Below the pieces are notes generated by a model. The model did no database searches and was not told the DNA's origin. It saw nothing but the letters and a program-made list of their open reading frames with translations. DNA of 6,726 bases from Herminiimonas sp. (GTDB lineage: Bacteria; Pseudomonadota; Gammaproteobacteria; Burkholderiales; Burkholderiaceae), in contig JACMQD010000414.1 of NCBI GenBank assembly GCA_014377155.1, positions 1 to 6,726 on the forward strand. Reading direction: 5' to 3'. The position numbers and the translations under genes were made by a program. Below, one piece after another: positions 1 to 4,858 of this stretch (position 1 is the first letter of the stretch; every line of letters begins with the position of its first letter).

Positions 1-140
1 GGCCCCACAGGTTTCGCGCGCTGGGTATCGGTAAGCGTGTCCGGGTTCATCGACGGCGCGGCGGTGGCAGCTGACAGATTGGCGGCAGCTACGCAGGTCG
101 CACATGTGATCAGGACGGAAAGGTATTGTCGGGTCTTCAA
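1..140 (-). CDS. Possible exported protein, N-terminal part only (runs off left edge)
   Basis: Reading leftward from a TTG at 140-138, the frame stays open to the window edge. It begins with a signal-peptide-like N-terminus: (M)KTRQYLSVL, then a hydrophobic stretch with two cysteines, then AANLSAATA followed by a polar, proline-containing segment (APSMNPDTLTDTQRAKPVG). A Sec signal peptide cleaved near the ATA/APS region is plausible, making this a periplasmic or secreted protein. A GAGA about 7 bases upstream of the TTG could be a weak ribosome binding site. An in-frame GTG at 164-162 would add eight residues and is the alternative start; a TAA lies five codons further upstream. The mature domain is outside the window, so no family can be named. 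The opposite strand is also open here, and another minus-strand frame opens at the ATG at 177-175, so the assignment rests only on the signal-peptide pattern. Confidence 0.38.
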   Translation of the reverse strand, partial: MKTRQYLSVLITCATCVAAANLSAATAAPSMNPDTLTDTQRAKPVG

Positions 141-254
141 AATAAGGTCTCGAAATTGTTGCACGTGCGATAGACATTAGAGTGTGTGGTTTTGCGGGTC
201 TGTACGCTAGCGAACTAACCGCATCGACAAAAAAATATCATGGACAAATAGCAA

Positions 255-281
255 AGCCCGGACTAACGAAAAATCCGGGCT
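255..281 (-). terminator. Probable rho-independent terminator (distal hairpin) of the repeat-module gene
   Basis: An 8-bp perfect G+C-rich stem pairs AGCCCGGA (255-262) with TCCGGGCT (274-281) around an 11-base loop. Read on the minus strand, it lies downstream of the stop codon at 336-334 and is followed by a T-rich but interrupted run (TTTGCTATTTG). This fits a moderate intrinsic terminator for the minus-strand gene. The U-tract is imperfect, so termination strength is uncertain. Confidence 0.5.
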
Positions 282-288
282 CCAAGTA

Positions 289-309
289 GGCACCGTCTGG
301 GGCGGTGCC
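289..309 (-). terminator. Proximal hairpin 3' of the repeat-module gene
   Basis: A 7-bp perfect stem pairs GGCACCG (289-295) with CGGTGCC (303-309) around a 7-base loop. It begins 24 bases after the minus-strand stop codon and directly precedes the second hairpin at 255-281. It has no T-run of its own, so by itself it may act only as a 3' stabilising structure. The two hairpins together probably form the transcript end. Confidence 0.4.
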
Positions 310-333
310 GGTACAACATCTGTTTACTTGACC

Positions 334-942
334 TTAGCGGTTGTAACGGTCGCGGCGGTCATTGCCCAGCATGCGCTCCACATCATCTTGCAAGGTAGTC
401 AGTTGCGCCCTCAACTCGCGTCGCTCTTGCTGCGTGACGACGCCATCGGCTTTGTAGCGCGCTTCCAGCCTCGCGATTTCACGCTCCCGACGCTCCAGGC
501 GACGCGCCTCGCCGCGCGTGATACTGCCGGCGCGCACGCCCTCGTCGATTCGATCCTGGATGCGCATTTTCCGATTATCGATACCGGGGGTTTCGGTCGC
601 TCGGGGCGGCAATGCGCGCGGCCGGGCGATGCTGCGCTCGACGTCCGCACGCAGTGCCTCGAGATCCCCACGCAAATTCTGACGCTCCTGCGGACTGGCC
701 GATCCATCTGCCTTGTAGCGATTTTCACGGTCTTCGATTTCGCGTGTGCCACGGTAAAAGTTTTGCGCCTCGGAAGGAGCGAGCTGGCCGGTTGCTAAAC
801 CTTGCTGAATGCGACCATTCAGTTCCTGCTGGGCGCGATCGATATTCGGTGTATTGGTATTTTGTGCCATCGCAGGCAAGATGCCAATGCCGGCAAAAAG
901 AGCAGTAGCAAGCAAGGATCCGGCAATTAGTGTCGATTTCAT
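334..942 (-). CDS. Secreted two-module helical protein of unknown function
   Basis: A 202-residue protein with a clear Sec signal peptide: MKST, a hydrophobic core, and a likely cut at AMA/QN near residue 26. The mature part holds two copies of one module, residues 44-105 and 131-192. They align over 62 residues without gaps, and I count 28 identities. Each copy has an R-I-x2-G start, an arginine/glutamate-rich helix, the segment RYKADG (75-80 and 162-167), then S/T-x-Q-E-R, L-R, and ends D-V-E-R. The KADGxx(S/T)xQE turn looks loosely like an EF-hand loop but lacks enough acidic ligands to claim calcium binding. A proline-rich linker (about 108-120) separates the copies, and the C-terminus is basic (RRDRYNR). 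There are no cysteines. The start is supported by AGGA 7 bases upstream of the ATG. The gene stands alone, with hairpins after its stop. I do not recognise a named family; a periplasmic structural or stress-related role would be a guess. Confidence 0.85.
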   Translation of the reverse strand: MKSTLIAGSLLATALFAGIGILPAMAQNTNTPNIDRAQQELNGRIQQGLATGQLAPSEAQNFYRGTREIEDRENRYKADGSASPQERQNLRGDLEALRADVERSIARPRALPPRATETPGIDNRKMRIQDRIDEGVRAGSITRGEARRLERREREIARLEARYKADGVVTQQERRELRAQLTTLQDDVERMLGNDRRDRYNR

Positions 943-986
943 TTGGTTTTCCTATCTCGGTAGTGGAGCGGCGGTTAAATCCCGTT

Positions 987-1007
987 ATGCAGACAGTGCA
1001 TTTGCAT
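987..1007. repeat. ATGCA-N5-TGCAT inverted repeat with a third TGCAT
   Basis: ATGCA (987-991) is inverted as TGCAT (997-1001) across 5 bases, and TGCAT recurs at 1003-1007. It lies 45-65 bp upstream of the minus-strand gene's start codon, where a regulator could act. No regulator can be named and the half-sites are short, so chance is possible. Confidence 0.3.
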
Positions 1008-1144
1008 CACCGTTTTAATTGGGTTGGTGCGAGAAGTAAAACCTAAACGCTGTATCGGCGCTATGCGCAATCCGTAAGCTGCGTAACCAAATGTACCGAC
1101 CCTGTTTGCCTGACACGAAAGGATAGACGGTGAAATGACGCGAA

Positions 1145-1174
1145 AGCGGTTACTATTTTCAAACTCAAACCGCT
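1145..1174. repeat. 7-bp inverted repeat just upstream of the exported hydrolase
   Basis: AGCGGTT (1145-1151) and AACCGCT (1168-1174) form a perfect inverted repeat with a 16-base A/T-rich spacer, ending 14 bases before the hydrolase start codon. It could be an operator with half-sites about two helical turns apart, or a leader hairpin close to the weak ribosome binding region. The sequence alone does not choose between these. Confidence 0.4.
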
Positions 1175-1188
1175 GAAAGAAAAATAAA

Positions 1189-2010
1189 ATGAATCTGAAA
1201 AAAGCGTTTTTCGCTACGCTGACCACGCTCCTTGTCAGCGTTTCCATCCCGGTACTCGCGCAAAACAAGACCGAGGTGCTTTGGCTCGGACAGGCTGCGT
1301 TCAAAATTACCTCGCCGGGCGGCAAGGTAATCGTGATCGATCCCTGGTTGACCAGTAATCCGAAGACGCCGGAGCGTTTCAAGCGCCTGGAGTCACTTGG
1401 CAAGGTCGATGTCATTCTCGTTACGCATGGCCATTTCGATCATTTTGCCGATGCGCCGGCGTTGGCCAAGATGCACAATATTCCCGTGCATGGCCCGGCT
1501 GGTCTGATGCAATCGGTCGTCGCACTGGACATCCTTCCGACGAATCAAGCGGTGCGGTTCGGCAAGAGCGGCACGGTCACACCGGTGGGTCCTGAAATCA
1601 AGATCACGGCCGTGCATGCAGAGCATAGCTCCGAACTTGGCTGGAAAAACCCCGCGACCAACAAGGAAGAGGTTCACGTCGGAGGTGAACCGGTAGGCTA
1701 TATTGTCGAGCTGGAAAACGGCTTCAAGATCTATCACATGGGCGATACCGGTCTGTTCGGCGACATGAAAATGATCGCCGAATATTACAAACCAGACTTG
1801 ATCCTGATTCCGATCGGCGGCCACTTCGTGATGGACCCGAAGGATGCCGCGATGGCTACGCGTGACTACCTGAAACCGAAGTATGCGATCCCGATTCATT
1901 TCGGCACAACGCCCGTTTTAAAAGGCACGACGGCCGAGTATATTGCTGCACTGGGCAAGAGCACGACGACCGTGTTGACGCTGGAGCCGGGCGACAAGAT
2001 CGATTTCTAA
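1189..2010 (+). CDS. Exported metal-dependent hydrolase, UPF0173-like metallo-beta-lactamase fold
   Basis: A 273-residue protein with a signal peptide (MNLKKAFF, hydrophobic core, likely cut at VLA/QN near residue 24), so it should act in the periplasm or outside the cell. The mature part has the metallo-beta-lactamase fold signature. The strand KVIVIDPWLTSNP (46-58) leads to the metal-binding motif THGHFDH, giving H80, H82, D84 and H85. Further conserved sites are HAEHSS (143-148), MGDTGLFGD (184-192, bridging aspartate D186), GGHF (210-213) and PIHFGT (235-240, H237). All expected ligands for a dinuclear metal centre are present, so the enzyme is probably active. The overall pattern fits the UPF0173/YtkL-like 'metal-dependent hydrolase' group, whose substrate is unknown; a beta-lactamase, glyoxalase II or lactonase role is not implied. 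Typical cytosolic members lack the leader peptide. The ribosome binding site is weak (AAAGAAAAA before the ATG), with a palindrome just upstream. Confidence 0.9.
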   Translation: MNLKKAFFATLTTLLVSVSIPVLAQNKTEVLWLGQAAFKITSPGGKVIVIDPWLTSNPKTPERFKRLESLGKVDVILVTHGHFDHFADAPALAKMHNIPVHGPAGLMQSVVALDILPTNQAVRFGKSGTVTPVGPEIKITAVHAEHSSELGWKNPATNKEEVHVGGEPVGYIVELENGFKIYHMGDTGLFGDMKMIAEYYKPDLILIPIGGHFVMDPKDAAMATRDYLKPKYAIPIHFGTTPVLKGTTAEYIAALGKSTTTVLTLEPGDKIDF

Positions 2011-2082
2011 GCGCTCTGCTAATCACGTCGCAAGGGCATGGGCATCATCGTCGATACTGTCTCCCCATCGACTCGAAATCAA

Positions 2083-2105
2083 CTCGCAGTCCATGTGACT
2101 GCGGG
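2083..2105. repeat. Hairpin between the hydrolase and the glutaredoxin-like gene
   Basis: CGCAGTC (2085-2091) pairs with GACTGCG (2097-2103) around the loop CATGT; one G-T and one C-G pair extend it to 9 bp. No T-run follows on either strand, so it is not a standard intrinsic terminator. It sits 30 bp before the ribosome binding site of the next gene, where it could attenuate read-through or stabilise an mRNA end. Confidence 0.4.
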
Positions 2106-2145
2106 TACCCGATGCCGCTAATCGTCCGATCACCAGGAGTATTGC

Positions 2146-2514
2146 ATGCCACGTAAGATTCTCGCTGAAGCCAACATCCATCCCGCCATCCGGCAGGTCA
2201 TCACCGACTTGCATGCGGACATTCTGGCCGAAGTGCAGTCGGCAATCGCCAGCGATATGGTGGTTATCGTCGGCATGGCCCAGAATCCTTTCTCGAAAAA
2301 AGCCCGCCAGGCGCTGGACAAGATAAAGGTACCGTATCGGTACATTGAATACGGCAGCTACCTGAGCCAGTGGCGACGTCGCAATGCACTCAAGATGTGG
2401 ACCGGGTGGTCGACGTTTCCGATGGTCTTCGTCAAGGGCGTCCTCGTTGGTGGCGCAGTCGAGTTGCAGCGGTTGATCGACAGCGGCGAATTTGCCCGCA
2501 TATCCAAGCGCTAA
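2146..2514 (+). CDS. Glutaredoxin-fold protein lacking all cysteines
   Basis: A 122-residue protein with a good ribosome binding site (AGGAG, 6 bases before the ATG). Residues 1-36 form an N-terminal helical extension. The core then follows the glutaredoxin order: strand MVVIVG (38-43), active-site loop AQNPFSKKARQAL (45-57), helix, strand YRYIEYG (64-70), TFP with the cis-proline (90-92), strand MVFVKG (93-98), GG (102-103) and a final helix. The segment NPFS (47-50) occupies the place of CPYC in dithiol or CGFS in monothiol glutaredoxins, so both cysteine positions are replaced. There is no cysteine anywhere in the protein. The usual GGCDD near the end reads GGAVEL. The WRRRNALKMWTGW stretch (76-88) is well formed, so the fold looks intact rather than decayed. 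Thiol redox catalysis and cysteine-ligated iron-sulfur binding should be impossible; glutathione or partner binding might persist. Its neighbours do not reveal a role. Confidence 0.85.
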   Translation: MPRKILAEANIHPAIRQVITDLHADILAEVQSAIASDMVVIVGMAQNPFSKKARQALDKIKVPYRYIEYGSYLSQWRRRNALKMWTGWSTFPMVFVKGVLVGGAVELQRLIDSGEFARISKR

Positions 2515-2542
2515 ACAAGCGTTTCAAGGCGCTGCCGGGCGC

Positions 2543-2559
2543 GGCCACCATGTGTGGCC
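2543..2559 (+). terminator. Weak terminator-like hairpin after the glutaredoxin-like gene
   Basis: GGCCAC (2543-2548) pairs with GTGGCC (2554-2559) around a 5-base loop, 28 bases after the stop codon. The following sequence becomes T-rich only about 15 bases later (TCTTTCTTT), too far for a standard intrinsic terminator. It may still end or protect the transcript. Confidence 0.3.
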
Positions 2560-2668
2560 TGATCCGCTGCGCATCTTTCTTTACAGGCAGCCATTCGGTC
2601 TGCAAATATTTTCAAGCAGCTACCAGATTGTCTCTGTTGCGGGGCGCACTGGTACGCCTCGTGTGAGG

Positions 2669-2695
2669 TCGCATCATCGCATCGTCGCATCATCG
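2669..2695. repeat. Tandem octamer repeat, TCGCATCR x 3.4
   Basis: Three consecutive octamers, TCGCATCA, TCGCATCG and TCGCATCA, are followed by a partial TCG, with only the eighth base varying. The array is non-coding and ends 58 bp upstream of the first KdpE-like box. It could be a slippage-prone microsatellite; no binding protein is evident. Confidence 0.75.
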
Positions 2696-2753
2696 TGTTC
2701 TAGCCTCCCACCGCTCCACAAGCATGCCATCAGCTAGCCGAAACATGCCGATT

Positions 2754-2802
2754 TTTACGGTTTGTTTACGGCAGACGGTCAAGTCTTTACAAAGTTTTTA
2801 GA
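2754..2802 (+). promoter_or_regulatory. Two KdpE-like operator boxes (TTTAxx-N5-TTTAxx)
   Basis: Box 1 is TTTACG (2754-2759), 5 bases, TTTACG (2765-2770). Box 2 is TTTACA (2786-2791), 5 bases, TTTAGA (2797-2802). The known E. coli KdpE site is a direct repeat of TTTATA and TTTACA separated by 5 bp, so both boxes have the right half-site and spacing. The boxes start 32 bp apart, about three helical turns, so both face the same side of the DNA. TTTACA at 2786 is also a 5-of-6 match to a -35 element, but the best -10-like hexamer, GATACG at 2811-2816, is poor and needs a 19-bp spacer. A promoter that depends on activation is a reasonable reading. The exact transcription start is not determined. 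Confidence 0.62.
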
Positions 2803-2819
2803 CGGTAAGCGATACGCTT

Positions 2820-2838
2820 GGTCTATCGAAACCAGACC
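2820..2838 (+). repeat. Small inverted repeat in the kdp leader
   Basis: GGTCT (2820-2824) and AGACC (2834-2838) could pair around a 9-base loop, 4 bases before the AGGAG of the first small ORF. The stem is short and may be chance; if formed in mRNA, it would sit next to the ribosome binding site. Confidence 0.25.
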
Positions 2839-2853
2839 TACAAGGAGAACGAG

Positions 2854-2943
2854 ATGGATGCAATGTATATCGGTGCAATGGTGCTATTTTTCGCCCTGAC
2901 CTGGGCGCTCGCGGCCGGCTGCGACAAGCTTGGAGAAAAGTGA
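2854..2943 (+). CDS. 29-residue single-span membrane protein ahead of kdpF
   Basis: A short gene with a strong ribosome binding site (AGGAG at 2843-2847, 6 bases before the ATG). The product is one hydrophobic helix (about residues 5-22, containing IGAMVLFFALTWALAAG) followed by the polar tail CDKLGEK. Its TGA overlaps the ATG of kdpF (TGATG at 2941-2945), so translation is probably coupled. It is the first gene of the kdp operon. It is not KdpF, because the next ORF carries the KdpF-like C-terminus. I recall similarly placed small membrane ORFs with a C-D-(R/K)-L ending in other kdp operons, but cannot check this here. A role as an accessory or assembly peptide of the Kdp complex is inference from position only. 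The good ribosome binding site, membrane-span composition and tight overlap argue against a chance ORF. Confidence 0.75.
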   Translation: MDAMYIGAMVLFFALTWALAAGCDKLGEK

Positions 2944-3029
2944 TGGAGATCTGGCAAATTGGCGCGTTTGTCGCCGCAGGTCTGCTGGCCTATCTGATCC
3001 GTGCATTGCTTAATGCGGAGGCGCTGTGA
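2943..3029 (+). CDS. kdpF: KdpF, small subunit of the K+-transporting ATPase
   Basis: A 28-residue protein forming one membrane helix ([18 protein letters not shown]) and ending in LLNAEAL. E. coli KdpF, 29 residues, ends in a very similar YLVYALINAEAF, so the identity is secure despite the length. KdpF lies against KdpA in the inner membrane and stabilises the KdpFABC complex. The ATG at 2943-2945 overlaps the preceding TGA by one base, and GGAG at 2932-2935 gives a 7-base spacing. Its own TGA at 3027-3029 overlaps the kdpA ATG in the same TGATG arrangement. Genes this short are often missed by automatic annotation. Confidence 0.88.
   Translation: MEIWQIGAFVAAGLLAYLIRALLNAEAL
3017..3021 (+). 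promoter_or_regulatory. Ribosome binding site that sets the kdpA start
   Basis: GGAGG lies inside the end of kdpF. It is 7 bases before the ATG at 3029, only 4 before the GTG at 3026 and 13 before the ATG at 3035. The 3029 ATG is therefore the best start, and it repeats the TGATG overlap seen at the kdpF start. Confidence 0.65.
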
Positions 3030-4834
3030 TGACAATGCAATCTCTGGCGCTCCTGGGCGCCTTTCTGGTAGTGCTCCTTGCCCTGGCTTGGCCGCTTGGC
3101 GTAGTCCTGGCTCGGGTCGGCGACGGTGGCGCGGTACCCGGACTGCACTGGCTGGCGCGAATCGAACGGCTGTTGTACAAAGCCGGTGGTGTTTCGCCCG
3201 ACACTGCCATGAATTGGAAATCCTATGCTGTCGCGCTCCTTGTCTTCAACCTGATCGGCGCGTTATTCGTGTTTGCCGTGCAGCGCGTGCAAGTCTGGCT
3301 GCCGCTCAATCCGCAGGCAATGGCCAATGTCAGCGCCGACTCCTCATTCAACACCGCGGTCAGTTTCGTTGCCAACACCAACTGGCAAGGCTACAGCGGC
3401 GAACAGACCATGAGCTACCTGACGCAAATGCTGGCGCTGACCGGCCAGAATTTCTTTTCCGCCGCAACCGGCATGGCAGTGGCCTTTGCGTTGATACGCG
3501 GGTTCAGCGCACGTTCTGTAAAGACGATCGGTAATTTCTGGGTCGATCTGACGCGTTCCACGCTCTATGTTCTGCTGCCGTTGTCACTGCTGTTCTCGGT
3601 ATTCCTGATGGGGCAGGGCGTGATCCAGAATTTCTCGGCTTATCAGGAAGTTCAACTGATCGATCCTGTTGCTTATTCGGTCCCCAAGACTGGCCCGGAT
3701 GGTCAACCACTCAAGGATGCGCGAGGACAGGCGCTCATGCAGAGCGTCGTCGCAACGACCCAAACCATTGCCATGGGACCGGTGGCTTCGCAAGAAGCGA
3801 TCAAGATGATCGGCACCAACGGTGGTGGCTTCTTCAATGCCAACTCGGCGCATCCCTTCGAAAATCCGACGCCGTTATCCAATTTCGTGCAAATGCTGGC
3901 GATCTTCCTGATTCCAGCAGGCCTTTGTTTTGCGTTCGGCCGACTGGTTGGTGACCAGCGCCAAGGTATTGCGGTGCTGGCAGCGATGAGCCTGATTTTT
4001 GTTGCTGCCGCCCTGGTCGTCATGGGTGCCGAACAGGCTGCCCATCCGCACCTCGTGGCGCTCGGCGTCGACCAAAGCGCCAGCGCGCTGCAGGCGGGCG
4101 GCAACATGGAGGGCAAGGAAACCCGCTTCGGTATTTCGGCATCGGCCCTGTTCGCCGCTGTCACCACGGCAGCTTCCTGCGGCGCGGTCAACGCCATGCA
4201 TGACTCGTTTACACCGATCGGCGGCATGGTGCCGATGCTGTTGATGCAGTTGGGCGAAGTGGTTTTCGGCGGCGTCGGCTCGGGCCTGTACGGCATGCTC
4301 GTATTCGCCATCATGGCGGTCTTTATTGCCGGCCTCATGATCGGACGCACCCCGGAATATCTGGGTAAGAAAATCCAGGCCTATGAAATGAAAATGACCT
4401 CGATCGCCATCCTGATTACGCCGGTTCTGGTGCTGGGCGGGACCGCCATCGCCGTCATGCTCGACGTCGGCAAGGCCGGCATCGCCAATCCCGGCGCGCA
4501 CGGTTTTTCAGAAATCCTGTACGCATTCAGCTCGGCCGCCAACAATAACGGCAGCGCGTTCGCGGGCCTGTCTGCCAATACGCCGTTCTACAACATCATG
4601 TTGGCCATCGCCATATGGTTTGGTCGCTTCGCGGTGATCGTCCCGATTCTGGCAATTGCCGGCGCGCTTGCTGCCAAGCCCAGGCTCGACACCAATCCGG
4701 GCACCATGCCGACCCATGGTCCGATCTTCATCGGCCTGCTGGTCGGGGTGGTGCTGCTTGTCGGCGTACTGAACTACGTTCCTGCCCTGGCCCTTGGCCC
4801 GGTCGTCGAACACCTGCAGCTTTACACAAAATAA
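3029..4834 (+). CDS. kdpA: KdpA, K+-translocating subunit of KdpFABC
   Basis: KdpA is the channel-like inner-membrane subunit that selects K+ and passes it to KdpB. The 601-residue product has ten or so membrane spans and all four pore-loop segments of the K+ selectivity filter: [10 protein letters not shown] (from 116), [20 protein letters not shown] (262-281), [17 protein letters not shown] (from 379) and [13 protein letters not shown] (501-513). Other family blocks include [15 protein letters not shown] and [15 protein letters not shown]. coli KdpA has 557 residues. Most of the extra length is an insertion of about 30 residues in the external loop before [11 protein letters not shown], plus a few residues before NMEGKE. 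Neither touches the filter, so the protein should be functional. The start was chosen by the GGAGG spacing; a GTG three bases upstream is the alternative. kdpB follows after 24 bp. Confidence 0.97.
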   Translation: MTMQSLALLGAFLVVLLALAWPLGVVLARVGDGGAVPGLHWLARIERLLYKAGGVSPDTAMNWKSYAVALLVFNLIGALFVFAVQRVQVWLPLNPQAMANVSADSSFNTAVSFVANTNWQGYSGEQTMSYLTQMLALTGQNFFSAATGMAVAFALIRGFSARSVKTIGNFWVDLTRSTLYVLLPLSLLFSVFLMGQGVIQNFSAYQEVQLIDPVAYSVPKTGPDGQPLKDARGQALMQSVVATTQTIAMGPVASQEAIKMIGTNGGGFFNANSAHPFENPTPLSNFVQMLAIFLIPAGLCFAFGRLVGDQRQGIAVLAAMSLIFVAAALVVMGAEQAAHPHLVALGVDQSASALQAGGNMEGKETRFGISASALFAAVTTAASCGAVNAMHDSFTPIGGMVPMLLMQLGEVVFGGVGSGLYGMLVFAIMAVFIAGLMIGRTPEYLGKKIQAYEMKMTSIAILITPVLVLGGTAIAVMLDVGKAGIANPGAHGFSEILYAFSSAANNNGSAFAGLSANTPFYNIMLAIAIWFGRFAVIVPILAIAGALAAKPRLDTNPGTMPTHGPIFIGLLVGVVLLVGVLNYVPALALGPVVEHLQLYTK

Positions 4835-4858
4835 CCATCAAAGGCCACGGAGTCCACG

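Larger units (their letters stand above)
943..1188. other. Divergent intergenic region
   Basis: This 246-bp region lies between two genes transcribed away from each other, so it should carry promoters for both. I found no convincing sigma-70 pair on either strand. It contains two possible regulatory palindromes (listed separately at 987-1007 and 1145-1174). A 13-codon ORF at 1135-1176 has no good ribosome binding site and was not called. Confidence 0.5.
2515..2853 (+). other. Intergenic leader region upstream of the kdp operon
   Basis: This 339-bp stretch has no gene I would defend; the short ORFs across it are low-complexity frame shadows. In order it holds a GGCCAC/GTGGCC hairpin (2543-2559) after the glutaredoxin-like gene, a tandem octamer repeat (2669-2695), two KdpE-like direct-repeat boxes (2754-2802), a small GGTCT/AGACC inverted repeat (2820-2838), and the ribosome binding site AGGAG (2843-2847) for the first small ORF. 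Confidence 0.7.

Noticed and set aside
205..212. CGCTAGCG palindrome
   Set aside because: An isolated 8-bp palindrome with no flanking structure or nearby gene start that it would explain.
328..798. 156-residue plus-strand ORF
   Set aside because: It is antisense to the secreted repeat-module gene, which has a signal peptide, an internal duplication and a good ribosome binding site; the plus-strand translation shows no coherent features.
1135..1176. 13-codon ORF upstream of the hydrolase, possible leader peptide
   Set aside because: No clear Shine-Dalgarno and no regulatory codon run; it merely overlaps the inverted repeat.
1393..1899. 168-residue minus-strand ORF
   Set aside because: Antisense shadow of the hydrolase, whose metal-binding motifs identify the real frame.
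2329..2343. GTACCG-TAT-CGGTAC inverted repeat
   Set aside because: It lies inside the glutaredoxin-like gene and is explained by codons for VPYRY; no sign of regulatory use.
2492..2737. 81-residue ORF crossing the intergenic region
   Set aside because: It overlaps the end of the glutaredoxin-like gene, has no ribosome binding site and runs through the octamer repeat, with unstructured composition.
3703..4350. 215-residue minus-strand ORF
   Set aside because: Antisense to kdpA; long open frames opposite G+C-rich membrane-protein genes are expected.
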